Assembly (NCBI GenBank): GCA_025936115.1 | Contig: JAICTZ010000036.1 | Location: 1 to 64,000 of the forward strand | Length of the DNA stretch: 64,000 bases | Reading direction: 5' to 3' | From: Polyangiaceae bacterium | GTDB lineage: Bacteria; Myxococcota_A; Polyangia; Polyangiales; Polyangiaceae | Shown here: in pieces, positions 44,153 through 53,200 of the stretch | Numbering within the stretch: position 1 is the first letter of the stretch | How the letters are laid out: each line of letters begins with the position of its first letter | Notes under the pieces: generated by a model | Databases searched by the model: none | Told to the model about the DNA's origin: nothing | What the model saw: the letters and a program-made list of their open reading frames with translations, nothing else | Position numbers and translations under genes: made by a program

Positions 44153-44176
44153 GATGAGTGGCGACGCCCCGAGCGT

Positions 44177-46030
44177 TCAGCTTGCGAGCGGTGAGCTCTT
44201 GGCGCGTTCCTCGTCGGCGCCTTCGATTTCCGACTGCCAGCCGAGGGCCGAGTGACGGTGGATGTCCCTACGATCCTGCTCCATTTGGCGCTCGAGTTGT
44301 TCGCGAGCCGTGCGCGCGAAGTTGGTGCGTTCGGTCTCGTCGCGCCAGAGCGGCAGCATGCCTTCGAGCGTGCTCACGTTGTGGTTGCGGAAGAGATCGG
44401 CTCGCTCGCGCGCTTCGTACGGGCGCACGCCGAGGCTCTCGAGCGCGTGCCGTCCGACGACGAGGGCCGATTCGAACGTCTCGCGTTCGACGACGCGCAC
44501 GCCGAGGGAACGGAGCGCTTGCCAGTGCGTCACGTTGCGGGCGCGCGCGACGATCGTGAGCGCGGGGAAATTCTCCCGCACCGTTTCGGCAACTTTGGTG
44601 CTCATCATGGGATCGTCGATGGCGAGCACGAGCAGCTTGGCTTTTTCGGCGCCGGCGGCGCGCAGCAGGTCGAGGCGCGTGGCGTCGCCGTAGTAGACGC
44701 GAAAACCGAAACGCTTGAGCGCTTCGATTTGATCAGGGTCGAAGTCGAGGACGGTCGCCTTCACGCCGCTCGCGAAGAGCAGCCGGCCCACGATCTGACC
44801 GAAGCGCCCAAAACCAGCGATGATCACGGGAGCATGCGCGTCCTCGATCGTGTCCGCCGTTCGCTCGCTTTGCGTTCGGCGCAAGAGGACGCGATCGTGA
44901 ACGATGAGCAAGAGCGGTGTGAGCGCCATCGAGAGCGCAACGGCGAGCGTGAGCATGCCGTCCCAGTCCCCGGGCAAGAGGCGCGCTGCTTTGGCGACGC
45001 CGAACACGACGAACGCGAATTCGCCGCCTTGAGCGAGCAGCGCCGCGAAGAGCCAGCGGTCACCCGGAGCCACGCCGAGCGGCTTGCCGATGAGACGCAG
45101 GACCAGCGCTTTGACGAGCTGAAAGCCGAGCACGAGCCCGAGCACGAACCAGGGCCGATGCACGAGTAGGCCGAAATCGACGCTCATGCCGACGGCGATG
45201 AAGAACAAGCCCATCAAGAGGCCGCGAAAAGGCTCGATATCCGTCTCGAGCGCGTGCCGGTACTCCGAGCTCGCGAGGAGCACTCCCGCGAGGAACGCGC
45301 CGAGCGCCATCGAAATGCCCGCGCTCGCCATCAGGAACGCGACGCCGAGCACGAACAGCAACGTGAACGCACTGAACACCTCGCGCAGGCCGGTCTTGGC
45401 GAGCGCGCGCAAGACGGGCCGCGTGAGAAAGCGGCCGATCACGAAGACGGCCGCGACGGCGCCGAGCACCTCGAGCGCCGCCATCCCCCGCGAGCCGTGC
45501 TCATTGCCGGCGGGCACGCCGAGTAGCGGGACCACGGCGAGCAGCGGGATCGCCGCGATGTCTTGGAACAACAGGACAGCGAACGCCGTGCGTCCGACGG
45601 GAGTGGGCGTGAGGTTCTTCTCCGCCATCGTCTGCACGCTGACGGCCGTCGATGAAAGTCCGAGGGCGAGGCCCACGACCAGAGCCGTCTGCCACGGCAA
45701 ACCGAGCGCGATCGCGCCCGCGCCGAGCGGCACCGCGCAAGCGAGGAGCTGCAGCGTTCCGCCCCCGAACACGGCGCGCCGCATCGAGACGAGCTGCGCC
45801 GGATCGAGCTCGAGGCCGATCACGAACAGCATGAGCACCACGCCGAGCTCGGCAAAGTGCAGCGTTTCTTGTGGGTTTTGGATCAGGTGCAAGCCGAACG
45901 GGCCGATCACGAGCCCGGCTGCGAGGTAGCCGAGCACGGAGCCGAGCTTGAGCCGACTCGCGAGCGGCACGCAGACGACGGCGGCGCCCAGGTAGATGAT
46001 GGCGCGGAGGAGCGGGGACTCCGTGCTCAC
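44177..46030 (-). CDS. KefB/KefC-type K+/H+ antiporter (CPA2) with TrkA-N domain
   Basis: 617 residues. About 12 transmembrane helices (SRLKLGSVLGYLAAGLVIGPFGLHLI; GLALGLSSTAVSVQTMAEKNLTP) are followed by a Rossmann RCK/TrkA-N domain (about residue 400: VIIAGFGRFGQIVGRLLFASG, VYYGDATRLDLLRAAGAEKAKLLVLAID). In E. coli, KefB/KefC efflux potassium in response to glutathione adducts. The start overlaps the stop of the upstream KefF/KefG-like gene (4 nt). A glutathione S-transferase gene lies downstream on the same strand, which fits electrophile defence (inference). Confidence 0.93.
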   Translation of the reverse strand: MSTESPLLRAIIYLGAAVVCVPLASRLKLGSVLGYLAAGLVIGPFGLHLIQNPQETLHFAELGVVLMLFVIGLELDPAQLVSMRRAVFGGGTLQLLACAVPLGAGAIALGLPWQTALVVGLALGLSSTAVSVQTMAEKNLTPTPVGRTAFAVLLFQDIAAIPLLAVVPLLGVPAGNEHGSRGMAALEVLGAVAAVFVIGRFLTRPVLRALAKTGLREVFSAFTLLFVLGVAFLMASAGISMALGAFLAGVLLASSEYRHALETDIEPFRGLLMGLFFIAVGMSVDFGLLVHRPWFVLGLVLGFQLVKALVLRLIGKPLGVAPGDRWLFAALLAQGGEFAFVVFGVAKAARLLPGDWDGMLTLAVALSMALTPLLLIVHDRVLLRRTQSERTADTIEDAHAPVIIAGFGRFGQIVGRLLFASGVKATVLDFDPDQIEALKRFGFRVYYGDATRLDLLRAAGAEKAKLLVLAIDDPMMSTKVAETVRENFPALTIVARARNVTHWQALRSLGVRVVERETFESALVVGRHALESLGVRPYEARERADLFRNHNVSTLEGMLPLWRDETERTNFARTAREQLERQMEQDRRDIHRHSALGWQSEIEGADEERAKSSPLAS

Positions 46031-46569
46031 GCCGCGGCTCCCTGCTTCACGAGCGCGGCGACGCGTGCGCGATAGTTCTGCGCGTACTCATTCAGCGCCG
46101 GCTCCGGCACGCGGTGTGCCCCTTTGATGATGAGCGGCTCTTGCCAGCGCATCCCGCAGAACACGGCCGTTTGCTCGACGACGGGCGTGTACGCTTCGAA
46201 CGGACGGTTGTGCATGCCTTCGGGACGGTAGGCGTCTTCGTCGCCGCCGGTCGTGGCGACCCAGAGGCAACGCTTGCCGCGAAGCGCCGTACCACCCTCA
46301 CCGTACGCCCAGCCGCGGAGCAGCACTTTGTCGAACCAGTGTTTCAGAAGGCTCGGCGTCGAATACCAGTAGATCGGGTGTTGCCACACGACGGCGTCGG
46401 CACGCGTGAGCGCCGCCTGCTCGCGTGGCACGTCGATGTCGAACGTCGGGTACTCGTCGTAGAGCGAGCGCACCTCGACCCCTTCGAGATCGGAGACGGC
46501 GTCGAGCAAGTGCCGGTTCGCGCGCGAGCGATCGGGGTAGGGGTGAGCGAACACCAAGAAGACCATCAC
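46027..46569 (-). CDS. KefF/KefG-like NAD(P)H oxidoreductase
   Basis: 180 residues. Flavodoxin-like quinone-reductase fold: MVFLVFAHPYPDRSRANRHLLDAV, WQHPIYWYSTPSLLKHWFDKVLLRGWAYG and WVATTGGDEDAYRPEGMHNR are the family signatures. In E. coli, KefF/KefG bind and activate the KefC/KefB antiporters. Coupling to the antiporter gene by a 4-nt overlap supports this assignment. The start is ATG 46569 or the next codon ATG 46566. Confidence 0.92.
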   Translation of the reverse strand: MMVFLVFAHPYPDRSRANRHLLDAVSDLEGVEVRSLYDEYPTFDIDVPREQAALTRADAVVWQHPIYWYSTPSLLKHWFDKVLLRGWAYGEGGTALRGKRCLWVATTGGDEDAYRPEGMHNRPFEAYTPVVEQTAVFCGMRWQEPLIIKGAHRVPEPALNEYAQNYRARVAALVKQGAAA

Positions 46570-46691
46570 TGTCCGCCTACCATCTAGCAGCTAAAGGCGC
46601 GGGAAAGCCGCCCCGTGATGTCGTTGGGCGGCCGCTGGATTACACTCGGCTGCTGGCGGGTGTCCCTTTCCAGCGATAGGTAGTGTTGCGC

Positions 46692-47714
46692 ATGACTTAC
46701 GGACGCGAGCGGCAGCGATGGATCGTGGTAGCGGTGCTCCTCGTGAGCGGGGCGGCTTGCGGTGGGCGGTCGACGGAAGAGGAGTCGGGCGGTACCGGCG
46801 GGCAAGCCGGGTCCAGGTCAGGCAGCGGTGGGGCCAAGTCGAGCGGCGGGACGACGCTGGGCAGCGGCGGGTCGAAATCGACCGGCGGTACGACGTCGAG
46901 CACCGGCGGTACCGGCGGTACGACGGTGGGCAGGGGCGGTACCACCACGGGCGTGGGCGGTACGACGACCACGGGTGGCACGACGAGCGTCGGCGGCACC
47001 GATTCCGGCAGCGGTGGCTTCGCGGGCGAGGGCTGCGTCGACGGTACCGGCACGTACCAAGACCTCGGCGTCACCTGGGTGACGCCTGACGGCTGCAACA
47101 CCTGTACTTGCACCGAGACCGGGAATGTATGCACGACGCGCGTCTGCCAGGCGGCCCTCTGCGACGCGCTGACAATGAAGTTCAATGACGCCGCGACGCG
47201 CGCCATGCAGTGCATGCCGGGCGTCGATACCTGCGGTCAGGTTGCTAAGTCGCTCACCTGCGGTTGCCCCTTTTACGTAAACGATGCAACCGAGCTCGAT
47301 CAGATCGGCGCGGAATATGCGATGCAAGGCTGCCCGATGAGCGCGTGCCCTTGCGTCGCACCCCTCCCCGAGCACGTGTGCACCGTGGACGGTTATTGCG
47401 CGGCCGTTGCTTCCGGCGGCAGCGCGGGCACGGGCTCGAGCGGTTTCGGCGGCATGGCGGGCACGACGGCAGCGGCCGGCTTCGGTGGTCTTGCGGGTGC
47501 CTTCTCGACGGGGGGCTTCGCTGGTTTCAGCGGCGGCTCACCCGACGCAGGCTTCGGCGGTTTTGCGGGCAGCGTCGCCACGGGGGGCTTCGGCGGCTTC
47601 GCGGGCGACGCGCCGACCGCAGGCTTCGCCGGGGGTATACCGGCTGCGGGGTTCGGCGGGCTCGACGGCGCGTCCGGCTCGAGCTCGACGGCCGCGGGCG
47701 GCCTCGCCAATTAG
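46692..47714 (+). CDS. Gly-rich lipoprotein with VWC-like Cys domain
   Basis: About 340 residues. The lipobox is LLVSGAAC. A Gly/Ser/Thr linker (residues about 30-110) leads to a Cys-rich von Willebrand C-like module (CVDGTGTYQDLG, then CNTCTCTETGNVCTTRVC). A second Cys-rich part (CGCPFYVNDATELDQIGAEY) follows. The C-terminus is a repeat of GFGGFAG-like units (about 255-335), possibly a flexible or adhesive tail. Expected at the cell surface; function unknown. ATG 46692 is preferred to TTG 46683. The LigD gene begins 6 nt after its stop. Confidence 0.8.
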   Translation: MTYGRERQRWIVVAVLLVSGAACGGRSTEEESGGTGGQAGSRSGSGGAKSSGGTTLGSGGSKSTGGTTSSTGGTGGTTVGRGGTTTGVGGTTTTGGTTSVGGTDSGSGGFAGEGCVDGTGTYQDLGVTWVTPDGCNTCTCTETGNVCTTRVCQAALCDALTMKFNDAATRAMQCMPGVDTCGQVAKSLTCGCPFYVNDATELDQIGAEYAMQGCPMSACPCVAPLPEHVCTVDGYCAAVASGGSAGTGSSGFGGMAGTTAAAGFGGLAGAFSTGGFAGFSGGSPDAGFGGFAGSVATGGFGGFAGDAPTAGFAGGIPAAGFGGLDGASGSSSTAAGGLAN

Positions 47715-47719
47715 CGTCC

Positions 47720-48652
47720 GTGATCACGCATCCCGACAAGCTGCTCTTTCCGGCCGACGGCATCACGAAAGGCGAGCTTGCTCGCTACTACGAGAGCGTC
47801 CAAGCCGTGCTGCTCCCGCACCTGCGCGGTCGCCCGGTCACGCTCGAGCGCTTTCCCGCGGGCATCGCGCAGAAGGGCTTCATTCAAAAGGACATCGGCC
47901 GCGGCGCGCCCGCGTGGCTCGAGCGCGTCGAAGTCCCGAAGAAGGGCGGCAAGACGACCTACGCGCTCGTCGATGACGAGCGCGCGCTCCTCTGGCTCGC
48001 CAATCTGAACACCATCACGCCGCACGTCTGGGTTTCCCGCGTCCCCGAGCTCGACTGGCCGGACCTGTGCGTCTTCGATCTCGATCCAGCGCGCGAAGAC
48101 GACGGCGCGCTGCGCGACGCGGCGCTCGGCGTGCGGGCGTTGCTCGAGGAGCTCGGGCTCACGAGCGCGATCAAGACGTCGGGTTCGAAGGGATTTCACA
48201 TCGTCGTTCCGCTCGACCGCACGGCGAATTACGACACCGTTTGGCGCTTTTCCCACGCGTTCGGCGCGGCGCTCGTGAAGCGTCACCCGGACGTTTTCAC
48301 GCAAGAGTTCAGCAAGGCCGATCGCGGAGGGCGCATTCTGATCGACACGGGTCGGAACGGCTACGGCGCAACGTTCGCCGCAGCGTACGCCGTGCGCGCG
48401 CGACCGGGCGCGCCGGTATCGATGCCGTGCACGTGGGACGAGGTCGCGCGCGGCTCGGTGCTGCCGCGCACCTTCACGCTGCGGAACGTGCCAGCGCGAA
48501 TCGCCGAGTCCGGTGACGCTTGGGCGGAGCTTCACGCGCGTCCGTATGCACTCACCGTCCCGCTCGAACGGCTCGCGACGTGGCTCACCGCGGACGATCT
48601 CGCCGCCGCGCACGCAGCATCCGTTCGCCGTCCGAAAGCGCGGAAGCGATGA
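47720..48652 (+). CDS. LigD-type polymerase (PolDom/primase) domain protein
   Basis: 310 residues. Archaeo-eukaryotic primase-like PolDom of bacterial NHEJ: ITHPDKLLFPADGITKGELARYY, RFPAGIAQKGFIQKDIG, VFDLDPARED (catalytic DxD), KTSGSKGFHIVVPL and ILIDTGRNGYGATFAAAYAVRARPGAPVS. It adds nucleotides to DNA ends and fills gaps. No ligase or 3'-phosphoesterase domain and no Ku gene are visible nearby, so this is a stand-alone PolDom. GTG 47720 is the natural start. It lies 6 nt after the lipoprotein stop without a clear ribosome site. Confidence 0.93.
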   Translation: MITHPDKLLFPADGITKGELARYYESVQAVLLPHLRGRPVTLERFPAGIAQKGFIQKDIGRGAPAWLERVEVPKKGGKTTYALVDDERALLWLANLNTITPHVWVSRVPELDWPDLCVFDLDPAREDDGALRDAALGVRALLEELGLTSAIKTSGSKGFHIVVPLDRTANYDTVWRFSHAFGAALVKRHPDVFTQEFSKADRGGRILIDTGRNGYGATFAAAYAVRARPGAPVSMPCTWDEVARGSVLPRTFTLRNVPARIAESGDAWAELHARPYALTVPLERLATWLTADDLAAAHAASVRRPKARKR

Positions 48653-48728
48653 AGCCGCGCGCTTTGGCACTCGCGCTCGTCGGCTCAGTGCAGTGGCTTG
48701 GCCGAGCGCTCGACCCGTGCCAAGGTCG

Positions 48729-49673
48729 TTGACCGCCATCGTGCAACCGAACACGGGTTTGCCCGTCCCCCAGCCGCCCCGGCCCGAGCCACGCTTCGAG
48801 GAACGCGCGGCCGGCTTGCCGGTCCCCGCGAGCGCGCCGCCCCAACGCCGTGGGCTCGGCGCGGCCGGTGCCGTGCTCTTGGCGCTGCTCGCCAAGGGCA
48901 AGGGGCTCTTGCTCCTCGTCAAGGGCTTGCCACTCGCGAAGCTCTTGCTCACGAGCGCCTCGATGTTCGCGATGATCGCGTTCGAGGCGCGCCGCTCCGG
49001 CGTCTGGTTCGCGGTCGGATTCGTGCTCACGATTCTCGTGCACGAGCTCGGCCACGGCTACGCCATGAAGCGCAACCGCGTGCAGGCGGGCTGGCCCGTG
49101 TTCATTCCGTTTTTCGGTGCGATGATCGCCATGAAGGGGGAGCCGCAGGATCGCGAAATCGAGGCTCGCATCGCCTACGGCGGGCCGCTCGCCGGGACGG
49201 CCGCGTCGCTCGTCGCCGCCGGCCTCGGCCTCGCCACCGAATCGCGCGTGCTCTTGGCGATCGCCTACACGGGCTTCTTCCTGAACCTGTTCAATCTCAC
49301 GCCGTTGTCGCCGCTCGACGGCGGACGCGTCGCGCAGGCATTTTCACGACGCGCTTGGATCTTGGGCGCTCTCGTGATGGGCGGCATGTTCCTTTTGACG
49401 CGCGCGCCCCAGCTCGCGCTGATCGCGGTCCTCGCGCTGCCGCGCCTCTTCGGTCGCAACACCGACACGCGCGAGCTCTTGCCGCGCTCGCGGCAAATCG
49501 GTTGGGCGGCGCGCTACTTCGGCCTCGCCGTCTTCCTCGCCTTCGGGCTCTACTTCACCTCTGCGCTCCTGCATCCGGCGGCACGCGACGACCAGGACGG
49601 CGTCATGGCGGGGCACGCCCAGCCCGCGAGCCCGTATTCGGCCACCTTGTCCTTCTTGGCGTCGAAGTCTTGA
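48729..49673 (+). CDS. site-2 protease family (M50) membrane metalloprotease
   Basis: About 314 residues. The N-terminal Pro-rich region is followed by hydrophobic helices. HELGH at residues 105-109 (TILVHELGHGYAMKRNR) and NLTPLSPLDGGR are the zinc-binding motifs of intramembrane M50 proteases. Six or so helices are expected. The start is TTG 48729 or GTG 48741. The last about 17 residues (AQPASPYSATLSFLASKS) are translated from sequence antisense to a DUF2167 remnant, so the native C-terminus seems to have been replaced. Confidence 0.88.
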   Translation: MTAIVQPNTGLPVPQPPRPEPRFEERAAGLPVPASAPPQRRGLGAAGAVLLALLAKGKGLLLLVKGLPLAKLLLTSASMFAMIAFEARRSGVWFAVGFVLTILVHELGHGYAMKRNRVQAGWPVFIPFFGAMIAMKGEPQDREIEARIAYGGPLAGTAASLVAAGLGLATESRVLLAIAYTGFFLNLFNLTPLSPLDGGRVAQAFSRRAWILGALVMGGMFLLTRAPQLALIAVLALPRLFGRNTDTRELLPRSRQIGWAARYFGLAVFLAFGLYFTSALLHPAARDDQDGVMAGHAQPASPYSATLSFLASKS

Positions 49674-49759
49674 TACCGCGCGCCGTTCACGAAGTGAGCG
49701 CTCGCGAGTAGCGCGCTCGCGTCGGCGCGGTGCGCTGCGAGCTGCTCTGGATCGGTCAC
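49622..49759 (-). pseudogene. DUF2167-family C-terminal remnant
   Basis: The reading SAHFVNGARYQDFDAKKDKV followed by AEYGLAG matches the conserved tail of DUF2167 membrane proteins (approximately GxxYxDFxxxxDKVAxYGLAG). It runs from about 49759 down to 49622, where the match stops and the frame enters the M50 gene's 3' end. Only the fragment remains; the membrane part is gone. Confidence 0.6.
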
Positions 49760-49805
49760 GACACCAGCATCAGCGCACCGCCGGTGGGCGCGTTACAATC
49801 TCGCG

Positions 49806-50114
49806 ATGCCGAAGCAGAACTCGATTGATGCGGCGCTGGCAGAGCTCCGAGCTTTCGGACTCCGCTATGCCGGCGCGCATCTGAAAAGCCCGTGGCCCGG
49901 TCATCTCGACCTGGCGGTGAAGGACAGGACGTTCGCCTACCTCAGTGCCCCCCGGCGAGCCGTTCTCGATCAGGAACCCGAGCCGCCGAACACCGAGCGC
50001 AGGGCTCCGACCAAGGCGACTTCGACCAAGGCGACGACGAGCCCGAGCCGGCGCGCTTGCTCGGTGAAGACGCGGGCCAGCCGCACGCGCGCGAAAGCAA
50101 AGCGATCTAGCTGA
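49806..50114 (+). pseudogene. MmcQ/YjbR-family protein, truncated and frameshifted
   Basis: The first about 48 residues (IDAALAELRAFGLRYAGAHL, then HLDLAVKDRTFAYLS) match the N-terminus of YjbR-family proteins. The next expected motif, PGEPFSI, is found immediately after but in another frame (near 49960). The frame then reads low-complexity Thr/Lys/Arg sequence to a stop at 50114, and the second half of the domain is missing. TACAAT at 49794-49799, 7 nt before the ATG, could be a -10 giving a leaderless transcript. Confidence 0.6.
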
Positions 50115-50268
50115 ACTCCGGGCCGCCGGGGTGGGGCCCGGGGGGGCGGGGGGCCCGGCGGGAGCGACCGGCTTTCGTACGACGCAGGGGGGCCGATGGG
50201 CGCAAAGGTGCGACAGTTCTTTGGGGGTTTAGTTGCACGTCAAACGATCACGGTGTTAATGTTCTTGG

Positions 50269-53200
50269 TTGGCTCGAGTGACCCGCTTCAGCACGGCAAC
50301 GAGGACGAGAGCGCGCGAGAGCGCGCGTGGCGGGCTCCGGCGAGCTTGCCACGGGATCGGCTGTGCACTCTGGCTGTCCCTGCTCGTGCTCTCCTGCGGC
50401 CAGAAGGACGCGAGCGTGTTCGGCATCGGCGTCGCTGCGCCCGGAGACGGACACGGCGTCAATCCGTGCGCGACGCCGCGGTCGGGTTGCGCGTGTGACG
50501 AGCCGGGGCGCGTGGTTCCGTGCGGCGAGACCGCAGCGCGGAGCGAAAGCTCGCTCACGTGTTCGGTTGGCGAACGGACGTGCGACGCGGGGACGTGGGG
50601 AGAATGCGTGGCAGGCCACACGCGAGTGCAAGCCGTGAGCCGCCCGAGCGCGGCCGCGGGTAGGCTCACGCCGCTCGGGTTTTCGCCGAGCAGCGTCGGC
50701 TGCGACGAACCGTGCGACCCCTACTGCCGCAAAGTCGACGACACCCCGGACGGACTCGCGCTCGGCCCCGGACTCGACTCGAGTCCAGACGGCGTGACGC
50801 TCACGCAGGGCGAAAACGCCGGCAACTGCCCGGAGCTCACGCTCAGCCCCGCCATGGCGACGATCACGATCACCCGCATCAACGCCGACGGCACGCTCGT
50901 GGCGTCGCCTTCTCAGGCCGCTTCGTTCACGGCCACGTGCGAGGCGAGCGGCACGGTCGTGGTGCCGAGCTGGTCGCTCGACGCCTACGATCGCGCGGTC
51001 GTCGATCAGGACGGCAAAGTAACGGTCTTCTCGGGCACGGCGGGGTCGATCACCCTCACCGCCTCGAACGCGCTCACGAGCGCGACTGCGACCGTCAACG
51101 TCGTCGTCAGCATAGCGGATCCCGGGACCAGCCCGACCGTGGCTGCCGATTTCGTCGGCACGGGCCCGACGGGCAGCGCCAGCACGCTCTATCCCTACGA
51201 AAATACCGTCTTTCCCTTGGATTTGAAAGCACCGCTCGTGCAGTGGATGAGCGGCGGCAACGCCGCGACGGACGTCGAGGTCGCGTTGCGCTACCCATCG
51301 GGCACGGCCGCGCCCACCTTCTCGTACTCCAAGATCTACAACGGCGGGCCGCCCAAAGAGGGCACGCTGGATCCGAGCACGCCCGCGTGGCGCCCGCCGC
51401 AGGAAGTATGGACCGCGTTCGGTCGCAGCGCGGCGCAGGGCGCGACACCCGCGGCGCGCACGGCGGACATCGTGGTGCAGCGACGCTATTCGAGCACCGT
51501 GCACGCCGAGCTCGTGATCCCCGTGACGTTCGCCACCGAACCCCTGCGCGGCACGGTGTACTACACGCAGTACCTGCGCTCGCTGTTTACGACGAGCTCC
51601 TCCTCGTCGATTTGCTCCGGCCAGACGGATCTCAACCCGGCGAGCTACACGCCTGGCTTCGTCTGCCCCGTCGGCAATTGCACCCACCCGGGCACGTCGG
51701 GCACCTCCTCCACGCGCGCCATCGACCTCTCGACGCCGAGCGCGCCGAACCTCGACCCCTTCAACGGCATAGCGGGTTGCCCAGTCTGCCATTCCGTGTC
51801 GGCCGACGGTCAAACCTACGTCTCCGGCAATCAGTTCTGGCAGACGAGCGGCGGCGGCACGAGCCTCGGCATCGACGCCATCGGGCTCACGAGCGGCGCC
51901 GCGCCGTCGTTCTCCGCGCTCGACAAGGCCCCGAGCTACGCAGCGTCTGGCAACGACTTCGACGCCAATTGGCCGACGGAGCAGAGCCGCGGCTTCGCCT
52001 ATTCGGCGTTGAGTCCGGACGGCGCGCTCGCGCTGCAAGCGTCGTCCTTCTGGGGCAACACCGCGAACACGCCGTCCTCCAACAACACGCAGGACGCAAC
52101 CGTCAAGGGCGTGACCGGACACGTGAAGCCCATCTTTGCCGTCCCGACGGACACACCCGGTCTCGGTGTCATGTTCGCGACCACCGGCACGCTGCCCAGC
52201 AACAGCGCGAGCGGCAGCACGCTCACCGCGAGCTCCAACGGCGCCCTCACGATCGACGGGCAGGTGATGGCCACGGGTTACTCGGTGCTGGTCAAGAACG
52301 AGACCGGCACGAACGCGAAGAAGAACGGCGTGTACGTCGTTTCGGCAGCCGGCGGATCCAGCGCGAAGTGGAAGCTCACGCGTCGCAACGACGCGGACGC
52401 GAACGGCGAGCTCGTGAGCGGCATGGACGTGCGCGTGTCCGACGGCAACGTCAATCGCGGGGGCGTCTTCTCGATCACGACCACCGGCGCCATAACCATC
52501 AACACGACGGCCGTCACGTTCGCTGCCGGCACGGCGCCGAGCTTTCCGGCCATGATGGTGCCCGCGTTCTCTCCCGACGGTACGAAGGTCGTGTACGTCA
52601 ACGCCGACAAGGACTCGATCAGCGGCTATCCGGACACCGGCTGGCGTCGAGGGTTGTCGATGTTCAGCTTCGATCCGGCCACGCTCGCGGTCTCGAACCG
52701 CAAGCGGCTGCTCAACACCTACCGCTCTGCCACTGCGGGCACGCCGATGAAATGGCCGTTCTTCGAAAGCGACAGCCGCAGCATCGTCTACGTCGAGACC
52801 GACCCGAGCGAGTACTGTGCATCGAATAGCCCCGGAACCGGCAGCCCTCAGTCGCGCGCCTGTCAGGAAGCGGCGTATGGCAGCATGAGCCCGACCACCC
52901 GCGGCTACTGGCCGGGTAAAATCTACTCGATCGACAGCCAGAATCCCGCCGCCACCCGCGTCGAGCTCTCGGCGCTCACCAACGGTGAAGACGCGAACGA
53001 TTTCGGGAAGAGCTATCAGCCGACGGTGCTGCCCTTTGCCGTGGGCGGCTATCGCTGGGCAATTTTCACGAGCCCACGCGCCTACGGCAACCAGTTCAAC
53101 GCGCGCGCGTCGGCGGGGAGCTCGCTCACGGGTACGCCGACCGATTTCACCTGCTCGGCATCGATGCTGTGGGTCGCGGCCATCGATGACGGCACCGCCG

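Noticed and set aside
48649-48732. 27-codon frame starting in the LigD stop (ATGA)
   Set aside because: Very short, no motif, and ends at the M50 start region. Coupling alone is weak evidence.
50115-50268. G-run-rich spacer considered as a structured RNA or origin
   Set aside because: Only low-complexity G/C runs are visible; no conserved fold, DnaA boxes or AT-rich part.
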